This document shows, piece after piece, positions 24,590 to 37,494 of a stretch of DNA of 64,000 nucleotides. Position numbers and translations under genes: made by a program. Positions within the stretch are counted from its first letter, which is position 1. Every line of letters begins with the position of its first letter. Source of the stretch: Channa striata (taxonomy: Eukaryota > Chordata > Actinopteri > Anabantiformes > Channidae); assembly GCA_033026295.1 (NCBI GenBank), contig CM065182.1, positions 1,426,001-1,490,000 of the forward strand. Direction: 5' to 3'. The notes beneath the pieces were generated by a model, which was not told the DNA's origin, searched no databases, and saw only the letters and a program-made list of their open reading frames with translations.

Positions 24590-24792
24590 CAGCCCAACCG
24601 GTCAAGGCAGACGTCCGCCCACCCTGAGCCTGGTTTCTTCCGTTAAAGGGACTTTTTCCTCTCCACTGTTGCCTGTAGCCGCTCAAGGGGGATTTGTTGG
24701 GTTTTCTCTAAATGACTTTATTATGTAAAGTGCCTTGAGATGAAGTTCTTGTGAAATGGAACAATATAAATAAAGTTGAATTGAACTGAATA
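24590..24792 (+). mobile_element. 3' end of a non-LTR-retrotransposon-like repeat
   Basis: The segment contains AACCGGTCAAGGCAGACGTC (24596-24615), then GACTTTTTCCTCTCCACTGT (24650-24669), AAGTGCCTTGAGAT (24727-24740), and a tail of AATAAAGTTGAATTGAACTG (24769-24788). This order is typical of the 3' part of a very common teleost repeat ending in short ATTGA-type units. No reverse transcriptase frame is attached, so it is a truncated copy. The 60-residue open frame inside is not a gene. Confidence 0.65.
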
Positions 24793-27719
24793 AAGCCAGT
24801 GAGAAGTTGGGGCTTAGCATGATGTCAGGCATAGCAAGACTGTTCACGTCCACAGTCCCATTTATGGGTATAATTAAATAAAAACTGCATTTTGGTTAAG
24901 GTTAGATAAATATTGTGAGTTTTGGTTTGTTCTCTGTCAGTCCAGACCACAGTCTGTCTCTAACCTTAACCATCACCCGAGTCTGAACATAACTACAAAG
25001 ATGTTTAATATAACAACTGGAGAACTGCAATTTGTACTGCAATATCGGAGAATTTGGAGGAAAAAAATGTTGTCTGGGAACATTTTATTATGTTATGTTA
25101 CGTGCGTGGTTTCACGTTAATTGCATTTAGTATAAAAACATAAACAACATATTTGAGTTTGTAGTACAGAATCATATAACCTTTAAGTAAGACGCCTGTG
25201 CCACCTGTGCAGACCCTATACCACGACTCCGGTGTCATATTGTGCGGACTGAGGCTGCGGGGGGATTAATCCTTTCATATTGATGCAGTCAGTGGGGTTG
25301 TTCGTATTTAAAGTGCTGCTCTGTGCTGTAATTCACAATGCTGAGTCACTAAAGTCACTCAGTGTGTAAAGTGACTAAGAGGAAGAAATAAAAGCCTCTG
25401 CTTTGTGATGCTGAGAAACTGTCCCCAGGACAGCAGAAGAATACTTCAGCAATCGCACAAATAAAGACATAAACCCTGTCGTGACTATGGATGCAAAGAA
25501 GGAAGTTTTCCCAAACTTTAACCCAACGTCGCAGGGCTGATTCACACACACTTAAACCTGTTTTTGCAGTAAATACGTCACCAAACTCCTCTGTGAATTT
25601 AATTTTCTTCTTGGCAGCAAAGTGGGCAAAGTCAGAACTGTTACCTGCTGTGGCGTGGATTCAATCTGTGGACCGGGACTCAAGTCAGCAACTCTGCGAA
25701 GATTTAAGCCTAAAAAAAACAACTCTCAGCTGTTAATGAGGCCGTTTAAGCTCTGATTGAGAAAACAGCTTGAAATTAACCATTTAATTTATTTATTTTT
25801 AAAGGATGGGGTCTCGAGTAAATTAATACCTGCAGGGGTTCATTCACTGCGTGCCGTTTATTGATTTCACACGCTTTATAGAGTTCGCTGAGTGCTTGGC
25901 TCACACTTTACTTTGAGCAAAGTGAAGCAATAAATTAGAAGCCACTTGTGTTGGGCAGATTAGTGGGTCTCAAACATTTCCTTTGAGATTGATGTTTTTC
26001 ATTCAATGCAGGAATTGGCAGTTGAATTAAGTTATGTCCACAAACGTTTGTAGTTTGTAATGTTCTGTGTTTTAAAATATATTAAATCACTCAAGTACAA
26101 GTGGATCTCAAATGTGATTAAGGTTTTTTCTTCAGCCTGCTGGTGGGCGGAGCAGGCCATCAGCCGTCATTGTCTACAGGTGCCGGGAGGTTATATAGGA
26201 GCCTGCAGTGGGTTTTCAAACCGGGCTGCGATGGGAAACTTTAGTCTGTGCTCTTCTTTTTTAGCTGGTTTAACTTTACCACCAGTATTGGTGAGCTTTT
26301 ATTTTTCGGTGTATTGCTTTATGTATTGCAGTGCTCGTTTGCCAAGTTTGGGTCAGCTCTGTCGAAAAGCACAAAACGTGAATTAAAATGTTCTGTCTGC
26401 TTCTATAAGACAGTGAAAAATGCATGTAATTCTGAATTGTTGTTCTGCATTAACACTAAGATGTGCCAGTGAGCAGTGGCTTTTCAGAATGAGGTCCCAG
26501 TAGCTCAATAATCCTCCACAGTGCATCTTGTAATTTACTTTCCTCGGGTTTCTCTTTTTGCTCTCCAGAAGCCGTATAAATCAATGCCCTGATAACGGCT
26601 CTGTGGCCATAAATAAACAGCTAATCTGCTGCAATGAGCGTTCAAACATCTTTTTTTCCCTATTGAAAGAAATGTTTCTTTCCAATCCCTTTAAGTTGAA
26701 ACAAGCCATTAAAATAAGTTATTTTCCACAGAAAAGGGAGAATTTGTGGTTAACAAAACAACTTGATGTACTGTGTGTGGGCAGGCAAACTGTGAGACCA
26801 GTATATCAACCTGCTACACGGTTTTTTTAATCTATAAAAAAGCTTTTTATGGCCCTATATGTTTTAATGTAGCTGTTGCCTTGTTGATCTTTCAAACTCT
26901 TTCCTCACAGAAATACAAACCCTACAACTTGCACTCGACACCTTTCCGCTCTGCTTTGAAGATTGGCAAAAGCAGCGGCAATTGGTGTTCGGCAAAAGCA
27001 CATAAATGACTTTAATTTCTGCTTCCACAAGTTTTATCAAAGGGGTTTTAGACCGAGATAATCTAGAACAGGCAGCTGAAGGTGATATTGAGGGTTCAGG
27101 TTACTTTGCAGCCTGAGCAGATGGCTGCAGACTCCAGCGTCTCAGACAGCAGTTCTGCCAAGACATGTGTGGCCAAAAGTTAGATTTTGTTCTCTAAAAC
27201 CAAATCAAACCTCAATCCAGTCTGGCTGAAAATCCATAGGCTGAACTGCAAGTGACAAAATGTGCACAGGATGCTTCTTAGCTGCGTGACTGACGTAACC
27301 AACCTGCAAAGCTGCGTAATTCTTCATATTCATGTATGTGGATCAATGACATCTGAACACGTCAGTCAATAAAACACATGCACATTCACAATCGAGCTTT
27401 GATAGAGACGCAACCCACCAGCTGAAGAACTCAACCCTCTGACACTCTCTGGTTTGGTGCTGTATTCACTCATTTTAGCTCCAGCTCCTGAGAAAATAAT
27501 CTGGCTCAGCCTGGCTCTGCAAAATTGTTTGCGTCTCTTCACTGGACGCTGGTTTATCTTGATTCTCCTCCATTTGGCGCCGGGTTAGTTGCATCTGCTC
27601 AGCTCTGAGTTTGTGTTGGAAGACACTTCCCAGTTTATTTGGCGGGTTCTGCAAACTGAAATGACTCCATCATAAGGTCTGAACCACACAGTGATTTGCT
27701 CTTTAGTGTGCATGTAAAC
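24793..27719. other. Intergenic stretch, no gene seen
   Basis: AT-rich, particularly 25750-26900. Several open frames of 60-110 residues are hydrophobic by composition and have no recognisable family features. Confidence 0.5.
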
Positions 27720-27753
27720 AAACCAGCCTGTGCCCACCATCACAGGCTGGTTT
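27720..27753. repeat. Perfect hairpin, 13-bp stem
   Basis: The arms AAACCAGCCTGTG (27720-27732) and CACAGGCTGGTTT (27741-27753) are exact reverse complements around an 8-nt loop, CCCACCAT. Outward pairing stops at once, so it does not form a microRNA-length precursor. Confidence 0.8.
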
Positions 27754-29916
27754 CCCTTGGATTTTTGTGTAGTGCACATTGTCGAAGTCTTCTGCTTTGT
27801 GTTTTTGCTTCTCATTTGGTGGCATTGAAGAGTTGCGCAATGAGGCAGGTGACGTCCAAAAGAATCAAGCACATGTGAGTGTCAATGAACTGCAGGGTCA
27901 GTCTCTTTAGTGACACACACACGTGTTATAACGTGTCACTATTAAACTTTGAAAACATTGATTTGCTGTCATTCATCGCTTCTTTCCAGAGTAGAAAGTT
28001 CAGCAGGTGCACAAAGTCCATGATTGGACGCCATGGGCAATAGTTTGACCCGTCGGTGGTTTGTGTGTGGACTGTTGTGCTGATCCTAAATTGAAACATC
28101 CTTCGTGGCTCAAATAATGCAATTTTCATTTTCAGCAAATGACCAAAGAGGTTGAGGATGAGCAGAGTGATGTGGGCAGAAGCTGAGGTGGCCTTTCTTA
28201 TTTTTTTACTTTTTTGTACTGTGTCATGGGTGGAAACTGCCTTTTCAAATATGTCATCAGAGTTGATGTGGGCTTTAATCTGGGATTAACGATGTTAACA
28301 GGCTGTCAAACATTGTTTTATTTTCAGCTGTAGAAAATCCACCCAATTATCATTAATTATTTGCAATGTCACATCAAATAAGACCCAACAGAGATCCTTG
28401 TGGCACACCACATGACTGGGGAGCACAAGCGACACTGGGCTACGGTATCAAAAGCCATTGGGTGTTAAAACGGCACAAAAAGGAACAAACTGCCCGAGTC
28501 CAAGCCCCCCCCACCTACTTCAAGCATCATTAGCAGCTGTCAGTCTTGACCTGCACCATCATTCTCCTCCCACTTTTCTTGACATGAGCTACAATATCTG
28601 AGTCTCCTTGACTTTGATGCCTCTTTCTCTTCGTCTTCTGCCACCTGCAAGTGTCCCATTTACATTTAAAAGGACTCACAGCACTCTTGGCCCGGCTGTT
28701 GGGTGGGGGGTGGGTGGGGTTGCCCTGACCTGGCTAATAAGTGGCTCCTGCAATAACGGGGGATGAAACTTACCACCTCGTCACTTAGCAGTGATCTTTC
28801 TCTCGGTCTTTGTCCATTATTCATCTTCGCTTCCCTCGTCTTTAATGCTTATCTGAATGAGAGTGTTCCTGTCTTTTTCTCTTGGTATCTGTCTCTCTTG
28901 AAGAGTCTGAAGGGAACCTCTAGATGGTAATTATTCCTCTTTCAGACTTGTCTGCCTGCAACACGCATGCATGCACACACACACACCATATCTTCTCTAA
29001 TATTATTCCATCACTGAATGACAAAGGATGAATCACTGCTGCCCAGTGAGGGCTGATGTGACACAGTGAACACCCGGCTGTCAGAAACTCATCACTCTCC
29101 CTTCACTTCCACCAATCACATGGACCCACCCCACCAACCCTCACCGCCTCAACTGTCTCTCTGTGTTGTGGCCTTCAGTTCTGGTCCTGACATGTTTCAT
29201 TTCACCGCTGCTGTGACAGAAATTCAAACTGTCGTCACATTCAGTCTGTGACTTTGACTTGTTAGAGGTAACAAAGGTACCAACGTGAATGGCATGTTTG
29301 CAAAGAATCTTGAGATGCTCTTTAAGTTGATTTTTTTTGAGCCCTAGACTGCCACAGCCTTTTTTTAAACTCCTGTTGAACCTCAGAATGCACCTTTGTA
29401 CCAGAACTCTGAAGTTTGAAACTAGTTTTCTGACATGGTCAGTAGACTGCACAGATCAATACATCTTCCAATTGGGGTGTTTTTAAAATGTTAGCCTTAA
29501 ATGAGACTTACCTTAACACTTGCCTAAAAAAAAACACTGACCTGTTGTGATTCTTGTTGGTTCCCCTTTTCGGTCTCCTCTTCTGCAGTAATGGAACTGC
29601 CTGACAGGATGCTAACAGGCGTAGGTAGCAGGAGAACCATCTTAAAGACTCTTCGGCTGAACGAAATGTGCTGCAGCCTGGATGAGAGAGAGTTTGAGCT
29701 TTAGGTGAGAGGTGAAAGCACATCAATGTAAAAGACGGGAGTGCCGTGGCTTTACAACACAGGACCAAGCAAGAGCATCTTAGAAAAACTGGGTAGAGCA
29801 ATATCATTTTATAATAATCATTGAAAGCCACAATCAGAAATGCAATCGAAAGAAAATGAACTGCAAACCCCCACTGGTATGTGTTTGAATTTTTAATATA
29901 TAAAAAGGCCTTCTGG
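27754..29916. other. Intergenic stretch, no gene seen
   Basis: No gene is recognised. A G-rich tract lies at 28705-28725 and a C-rich run near 28505-28515. A short CA run is at about 28975-28986. Confidence 0.5.
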
Positions 29917-30230
29917 GGGGCTTGAACCTATCCCAGCTGTCATTGGGTGAGACGTGGGGTGAACCCTGGACAGCTCTCCAGTCAAACAGACAAACACAGA
30001 CAACCATTCACACTCACATTCATACCTCCAGGCAATTTAGAGTCACCAATTAACATGCATGATGTGTTTGGGCTGTTTGGAGTAAACCAGAGTACTTAAT
30101 CATGGAAGCACGGGATGAACCCAAACCCTTCACAGAAAGGCCACGGGCGTCCAGATTCAAACCTGCTAGCTTCTTGTAAGATGGCAGCTCTAACCACTCC
30201 ACCCATGCGCTGCCCCAGTTGGGTCCATCC
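29917..30230 (-). mobile_element. tRNA-headed interspersed repeat, near full length, antisense
   Basis: Read on the minus strand from 30230, it has a tRNA-like head: an A-box-like TGGAGTGGTTAG and a B-box-like GGTTTGAATCT. These are followed by the CCTTTCTGTGAAGGGTTTG block, a GACTCTAAATTGCC block, and the CTGGGATAGGTTCAAG end. This is the order seen in a very abundant fish repeat. A second, closely similar head copy lies in the opposite orientation at 33247-33396. Confidence 0.7.
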
Positions 30231-30239
30231 ATTTGATCC

Positions 30240-30340
30240 AGGAGTTCTTAAGCCTGGTTCACTGCCCTGCTTGTTTTCCAACCCACCCACAGGAAGATCA
30301 GTGGTTGTTGAGGACCAGGCTTGCGAATCTCTGCCCTAAA
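30240..30340. repeat. Short interspersed repeat next to the tRNA-headed copy
   Basis: The segment has the halves GTTCACTGCCCTGCTTGTTTT and AGGACCAGGCTTGCGAATCT. They resemble the two ends of a small fish repeat whose copies carry a CCCTGC...TTTCCA block and an inverted GAGGACC...ACT end. Its middle is missing. A possible relative is at 54973-55075. Confidence 0.4.
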
Positions 30341-32355
30341 TAACTGTTATATTTGGTGTAGAAGCTCGTGTAGCTCCAGGAACGTTACAGCAAAGGACTG
30401 TAATGCAACATTAAACCAGAAGGGATCTGCTTTAAGAGAAAAATAACTGGTTAACATTAATAAGTTAATATTATTTTGGCTTCTAATTTTAAATACAGGT
30501 CACAAGTAGCATCCACAGAAAAAGGAGGGTGGCTGATGGCCAGTAGATAAGACGATATCTTAGCCTACCATCCATAATTAAAACATCTTCAACATATTAT
30601 AAATTAAAAAGAGTGAAGGATAAATTGTTCCTAGTAGTTGAGAAATGGGTAAAATCTCTAGTAAAATTAGGTCGTCACTTAGTTGGTGAGTCATTAACAT
30701 TTTTCCATTTTCAAGGTTACGAATAATTCCGAAGGGTGTACGGTCTGTTTATGTATCACACAGTTTGTGTGTTTTCCTTTTTCTTTCCTGCCTCTTTCTA
30801 CTTCTGGGGAAGATCATGCATATTTCATGAATATAGCCTCTTTTAGCAGGGAATTATATTTGGAAAATGAATAAACAAAAGGAGATTGATTATCCAGGCT
30901 GAACCTAAAAGACAGACCCAAAACTTTTTTTTTGTTAGACTCTGATGAACATCACTGAGGTCTACACCGTTTGACCACGTCACTCTCCTGATGTTGTTAA
31001 TTGTCGAACACTGGACCTAAACTTTTGATTTGGTCACGTTCAAGTCTTTTTGAAGAATTCTTCTCTGCACAGCTGGATCATTGCATTGAGTGAAGTAGTT
31101 GCATTGCCTGACGGGTTGGAGAGAAGTGGGTTTAGACACCGAAGTACCACAGAATCTGTTCAGCTTCTAACAATTATAACATAAATCATTTCCATCAGAA
31201 TGCACATATCGGCACTGAATCATAAACCGTTCCTCCACAAATGCCTTCAGTTAATCTCCATTCTTGATTCATTTTCCTTCACATCTGTTTCTCGTGTCTT
31301 TGAATCATATTTACAACATTTATTTTTAATGTGCTGCATGTGTTGCACATAGTATGTTATATAACTAAAGGCTTGGTTGACCTAAGATGTATTTATGTAC
31401 CTCTGGAGGTTTTTCTGCTGGTGCCAGCTGATAAGACTGGTGAGCAATGTGGGGGGGGTCCAGTTTATTTATGAATATAATAGATGTGTGTGTATAGGAG
31501 GGTGGTGGAGTGCAAGCCAAGAGATCTTGCAGAAATATTGTGCTCCCTCACCGACCTTTCCCTCCATACTTGTTCGGTATATATTCATAGGAATTTGTTT
31601 AGCATTTCACGCTGCAACATTGGCAAAAAAAAACAAGTCTGTTCATTTTTTTCTTCTACCTTTTTTCTCCTTCTGTCTCTATATCCAACCCCTTCTCATC
31701 CTCTATCAACCTGTCCGAGCTTCCAGCTTTTCTTTACCCCAGTCAGCCACACATCTAAGGTCTTTAACACCTCTGCCTCTGGAACCGTTTACCGTGGAGC
31801 TGCGTCCTCTGTTTTGCGTTTTTAAATCCCTTGTGTCGAAAGAGACGGTTTTAAGGGGGAAGGGGAGTTGGAATCGCTCCCAGACGAGCTTGTACTTCCC
31901 CCTGCGGATGCCACTCTGTTAATGACATTTGGAAAACTGTGTTGCAGCCCACAGTGAGGTGAGGAGGGGACTGAAGTGAACATTTACTGTGGAAGAATTA
32001 GCAGCTTTGTTTACTGGATATCTGGATTTAACCAACCTTTTTTTTTTAAGATTGGTCTCCGGCACAGTACTAATTTCATGCTTTTTTTTTAAAACGTTTT
32101 CTCCCACTAATGCATCACAATAACCTGAACTACATGAAATTTATACACGAAACAGTTTCAAAGGAATTTCAAGAGGATGTTTACTTTTTAGAAACTCACT
32201 TGATTAACTGTATTAAATGTTTTCGAGTCTTGATAAAAGTCGGTGCGGATTCTTCCTGAGATTTGCAGACCAGTCACCGTTCCTGTGACTGCTCCTGACG
32301 CTCAGCCAGAGACTCTAATGATTCACTAAAAGCAGCAACTTCTGAGGGACGAACT
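30341..32355. other. Intergenic stretch, no gene seen
   Basis: The largest frame here (31395-31922, 175 codons) is rich in Phe, Leu and Cys, crosses a G run and T-rich tracts, and matches no family I know. It is more likely a composition artefact than a gene. Confidence 0.5.
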
Positions 32356-32447
32356 TCTGTAGCTCAGTTGGTACCACAGCGTCAGTGTATGGGCCAAATT
32401 CAGTGTATGCTTTGGATAAAACCGTCTGCCAAATAACTAAATGTAAC
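32356..32447 (+). mobile_element. tRNA-derived SINE, internally deleted
   Basis: The head GTAGCTCAGTTGGTACCACA (32359-32378) is tRNA-like. The tail CTTTGGATAAAACCGTCTGC (32410-32429), followed by CAAATAACTAAATGTAA, matches the common fish SINE 3' end. The middle portion is absent. Confidence 0.6.
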
Positions 32448-33246
32448 CTCAGAAAGGTCAATTACATCATAAAATCAAGTGTAAAATGATTAATAACTAG
32501 TGTGTGAAGAAATCGAGTTGCTTTATCACTTCAAAACATCAATTTATTGTTGACAGGTTTCGTGTTGTAATCATGTTATATGAATATAATTATTGGTTTA
32601 AATAGTCTTGTGGACCCTGGAGAGGACACTGCCATCCAACATGCAGCGTCATCAAATATCGTTGAGAAACGCAGAAATGTCAACTGGAGTTGTCGCCAAA
32701 TATGAACATGAGGCTGTGGACGAGGAGCAGAACAATCGGAATCAATCCCGATTTTGCAAATGAGTCCACTCTCCGTTCCCAATGAAGTGACCTTCATCAG
32801 TGCAAATCCAGTTGAAGTGGCAAAGATTTTCATCGTGTCTGACTGACACTGCACAGACGGGGGGGCGATGACTTCCTTTTGTGTGTCCTGACGTAGAGCA
32901 TTGCTGCGACTGCCTCACAGCTGAATAATCTTAAATGGCAGCGTTGTGTGTGTCTGTCCTGGCCATGAAACTCAATCCATATTCCCGTGGCAGAGCGGCC
33001 CACGCGGAGTCATGGCAGGTCACTCGTAAGTGTGTGAAGGCTGCTGGCGGCAGGAGAGGATGGAGAAGGGGTGCGAGAGGAGACAGTCGGGGTGTGTTTG
33101 ATTGTAGGCAAACTGCTGCAACCTGCGTCAAAGTTTGGTCACTTAGATGTTATTTAAATTCAAATTTGAATCATCAGTTATTGAATGTAACCCTTGCTGG
33201 TGCCAAAGTTGGTCACAAGTATCAAACTTTTTGAAGATCGGTTTTT
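32448..33246. other. Intergenic stretch, no gene seen
   Basis: Short open frames only; no repeat or RNA gene recognised. Confidence 0.5.
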
Positions 33247-33396
33247 GGATGGACCCAACCGGGGCAGCGCATGGGTGGAGTGGTTAGAACTGCCATCTTA
33301 CAAGAAGCTAGCAGGTTGCAGGTTTGAATCTGGACGCCTGTGGCCTTTCTGTGAAGGGTTTATGTTCATCCTGTGCTTCCATGATTATCAAGTACT
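33247..33396 (+). mobile_element. tRNA-headed interspersed repeat, 5' head only
   Basis: It starts GGATGGACCCAACC and continues with A-box-like TGGAGTGGTTAG (about 33276-33287), B-box-like GGTTTGAATCT (33321-33331) and CCTTTCTGTGAAGGGTTT. It is almost the same as the reverse complement of about 30080-30230, but stops around 33396. The open frames that overlap it are not genes. Confidence 0.7.
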
Positions 33397-36300
33397 TTTT
33401 GTGGCCAGGTTCATCATCAGCGCACTTGAGTCCCGCTGTTAATATTCAACATTCCCTTATTATGTTGACAGGAAATTGAATCCAGTGCCATTAAGTTAAG
33501 AAACCTTTTTAAAATCTTTTTGTTTTAGTCGATTTTAGAAGATGGTAAATGATTTCATCATGTATTCCAGCTGTGTTCAAGCTTGGTGAGAAATGGTTTT
33601 ACCCTGCTGAGTACCACATTAATTACCCAAATCCAGCTGCAGACACGTGCCGTCTACGCTTCGTCACAAACAGCTTCTCCACTGAATGGAAACGGTATGA
33701 ACCTGTCCAGGTTTGGCAGTGTAATGTACAGGAGTGAAGCTAATCTAGACAGAGCAGCGTGTGGGCAGGAAGCTGAAATAGAACTTATTTGTGCTCATTC
33801 AACCTTCACAGTAAATAAAGGGAGTTGGGCTTCACTAAATTACGCTCTAAATCGAAACCCAGGATGGACCTTGTCCTTGCCTTTAGAAAGTCCTTGCTTT
33901 TTTTGTGTGTGTGGTCCTGATCAGGATTTGGCAGCAGACTGACACAATTTGGACTGAAATCAATCATGTACAAAAAAGTGCTGTTGTCTTTGTGTTTAAT
34001 ACAGCGCGATGGAAAGAGAAGCCCGAGTCCTAAAACCACAATTCAATTACTCTGAGAGCTTTCCCAGCTTCTCAGAGACAGGAGGTTGACTCGTAGATGG
34101 GACTCTACGTGCCGCTCCAGTCGGGATAATGAATAGCTCATTGAGCTGTTCCGTACCGGGGGCACAAGTCAAAAACATAACTAATGTTTTTCTGAGTGTG
34201 ATGGATGAGGCCTCTGATCTGGCCACTGACCAGAAGCCGGTGGGTTGCTTTTATGTCGCATGTGTTTCAAGGTTTTACGCCACATGTATTTGCATGTGAA
34301 TGGGACAAATCAATAAATCATAATTCAGTCAGCTTCGTGCATTTAGAATCAAAACATCTGGTTTCTGCTTCCCTTTTTTGTCAGCGTACAGATGTACACA
34401 CACTGTCGGGAGGACCGGGCACATGGTCGTGTATCATCTACAGCTGCACTGCCTTCATCATGTCACACACACATTATCCTGCCAGTGTTGACACGGTGCA
34501 TGTCACTCCTGAGTATCTGAGCCGCCAGCTGCAACCACATCTGGCTGACGGACGTGTTGTTTAATAATTTACGAGGGCTGCGTAAGCAGATGTGTGCCAG
34601 CTGCTGCCTCGGGGATGAAAGGTCTTTATTTGGTTGTTGTGATATTTAGACTCCAGACATGTGCCTGATGCTCTTGGAGGGAGCGATAATGGATGATGGC
34701 ATGGCAGACGCATGGTGCAGTGGATGATCACTGATTTGTCTTTACGGGACAGCAGTGCTGCCTGGGCTGAAAAGGTCCAATGATTTGTGTTCTGTTAATT
34801 TCATTCAAGGTGTCTGCCTTAAGCTGCACACAAACGCCGCACGTGCTACGGCTTCATTAAATTCATTTTTTGTTCCAGATGTCACCCAAAGATATTTAAA
34901 GCAAACTCATAATGCACTGTTGATGAATTGCATGTTTCCACAGTTGAAATATTGCAGCTTTGAGCTCTGACAGTTTAATTACAGTAATCGAGAGACGAAT
35001 TGTAGCTTAATCTCTGTCATGGTTTGCGATCTGTGTTTGCTGCCAGCGAGAAATGGCATCACTGCAAATCACACCAGGCCCTCTGGCAGCTGTCCTTGTC
35101 GGGGCTTTTGATTTGCGACGATTGGACCGGGGGCACTCATTCAAAAACTCACTAATGGAGAAAAGTGAGAAGCGCCTGGGTGTTACTCATCATGATTTAC
35201 AGCGGCGCGCTTGTCGTCTGCAAAGTCACAAAAAAAGCACAACAAAAAGCTTCAGAATTGGTGCTACTTTATCGACCAAGAGGAGCAAATGCATGTTAAT
35301 TTGTCTTAGCTGCACTGGAGGAGAGACAGTTTTGCAGTATAAAGTGTAGTCAGGCCTTTTCGATTTCATTACCACACAAAAGACTTTATTCCAAAGCCCA
35401 GAGGGAGACGCAGGGCTGAATAAAACACGAGCTCTCGCACATTTTATATTCAGCAGAAGAAGAATGAGTCGGAGCAAAGAAGAAAATAAAAACAAAATGA
35501 TAATATGAGAGCGAGACGTGCTGAGGAGGGCGTTAAAATGCTCAAAGAAAAACAATAAAAGCTAATAAAGGTCAGGAAGGAGCCGGCCACTGCAGCGTGA
35601 TCCGCACGGAGCCTCGATTTCCCAATCACTTTGATTGTGACTTGAATTACACAAGCGCCTCGACAAACCAATCGGATGTGATTCTGATAGATGGAAACGT
35701 CTTTCATCTGTCCCACACAAATTTTGATTGATTGACGTCCAACGTGCGGCATGAACTGGTCAACCTGCTGCAGTCAAAGATTAGTTTTTCTGGGTCTGAC
35801 TTGACCATGTTGTCGTCACACAGAGTTGAACCCCACCGGGGCAAGTTTGACATTGAGTTATGAAATTATAGTGAGTATCTTCTGGCATTGTTGAGCTTTG
35901 CTCCTGATCTGTGCTTCTTAGACATGATCTGAAAAATACTGACTGCTGGAAGCTGATGGTTCAAAGTCAGGAACAAGGTGTCATTCAGAAGTATTTTTAG
36001 CTTCTTTACGATGCTGATGTCACACCACACACGCAGCCCTGCCACCACAGAAAACGACCTTCATGCTGATGTTGAACCATTTTTACATTTACTTTAACAC
36101 TTGAAATTATTAAATTTTTAAAACGTCTCGAAATGGGACTCGAGGCCTTCCAGAGCTGTTGGAGAGGCTGTGGAGTCTTAAACTGCTTCATCCAGTTGAC
36201 CCATCTGCACCACTGTTGTTCCTCCTGCGGTGACGAGCTGTGTGTCTGCCTGAGCGGGACACACAGGACACTGAGCGGCGGTGGGTTTGTGCGAGTGTGA

Positions 36301-37494
36301 AGAGGTTGTTAGCTGCTGAACGCAGCTGAGCGATTGGTAGCCGCTGCACGCCCGAGGCGGAGAGCTCGGCACAGCGAGACGCATCGTTTGTTTCACTCCC
36401 CAAAATAAAGCTCTGCAGGCGGACAAAATGATCTCATTGTTGGAGCGAAATCTCAGCGGGCAAAGTCAAATAAGAGCAGTTTCCTAAGAAGCCCAATTAA
36501 CTAGAAGGAACATTTGAAATTGGCAAAAAAGATGTATTTTTTTAGTTATTCATAGCTTTTAAACCATTGACTTTTGTTGCGCTAATGTGAAGGCTGAACA
36601 TGGGCCGTGCCAATTACAGTCCATGAGCCGACGGAGCAGTGCCACAGAAAACAAATGTCACATTCAGCCTGAAGTCTGATGGACGGCAGCTTTGCCACAT
36701 TGAGTTAGAACCAGTAAAAATGATCTTTCCTTTTAGAAATTTCCCCTCTCAGGTGAGGCTGGGGACACGCTACGTTTTTAAGTAAATTTTTGAAAATCCT
36801 CTGAAAAGCTGCTCGGCCTTTAGCAAGAGACGGAGCTCTGTGTTCATCCACCTGTCCAAGTGGTCCGTGACCCAGTTGGTGAGGGGACGAGTCTCCTTTG
36901 TGCGGAGACTCCAGTCCTTACTTGAATCTAGTCTTTGTGAGAGAGGAAGATGATTTGTAGTTCTGGCCAATGTGCGTGTAGCGTTAGTTTGCTCTGCAGG
37001 CCTCAACACATCCTGGGTCTCGGGTGCTGGACACTTCCGGTCGGGATGAATGATTTGCTTCGTTTAAGTTTTTGTATTTGTGTGTAACATCTGTTGGCTA
37101 TAAAAGAAAGTGGCACAAGTCAAACTAAAGCTGGGGACACAGCTGAAGACAACTGGCAAAGACTGGACAGTTCACACAGTTCAACTGTCTGTTTCCGACC
37201 ATCACACCTTTCTGGTCTCTGGCCATAGGTGTCGAATGAAGGTAAAATAACTTTACAAAACTTCACTATGGCAACATATTTAAAGTCATAGTGACACTGG
37301 GTCTTAAGTCCAAAGACTAGAATCATTACAAAGCACAAAGTTACCGTCTCGGCACCACATGGGCCGGACTGGCAAGGACCAAGAGCAACTGGGTTCAACC
37401 AGACATCACAACTAAATAACGTTCAACCTCAAGTAAAAACATGGTGCCTGTTATTCATGCAACAAATTCGGCTTTTGCAACATCTTTTATGTGA
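33397..37494. other. Intergenic stretch, possible regulatory sequence
   Basis: No gene is recognised. Within it are a 32-nt block duplicated at 34155-34186 and 35126-35157, and an inverted arrangement of four E-boxes at 34527-34603. A GC-richer part is at 36180-36420. Open frames up to 119 codons carry no recognisable domain. Enhancer function is only a possibility. Confidence 0.4.

Noticed and set aside
27720..27753. Hairpin considered as a microRNA precursor
   Set aside because: The stem is only 13 bp with no outward pairing, too short for a Drosha/Dicer substrate, and it matches no microRNA I know.
30050..30339. Several short frames on both strands
   Set aside because: All lie in the tRNA-headed interspersed repeat and its neighbour repeat.
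31395..31922. The longest frame (175 codons) in the gene-poor region
   Set aside because: Composition-driven (Phe/Leu/Cys/Ser), crosses G and T runs, overlaps another frame of 113 codons, and has no domain or splice support.
32359..32378. tRNA-like sequence (GTAGCTCAGTTGGTA)
   Set aside because: No complete cloverleaf follows, and it joins directly to a SINE tail. It is a SINE head, not a tRNA gene.
36763..37145. Repeated CTGGGGACAC words at 36763 and 37130, suggesting transposon ends
   Set aside because: The words are in the same orientation, the match is only 10 nt, and no inverted partner or target duplication was found.
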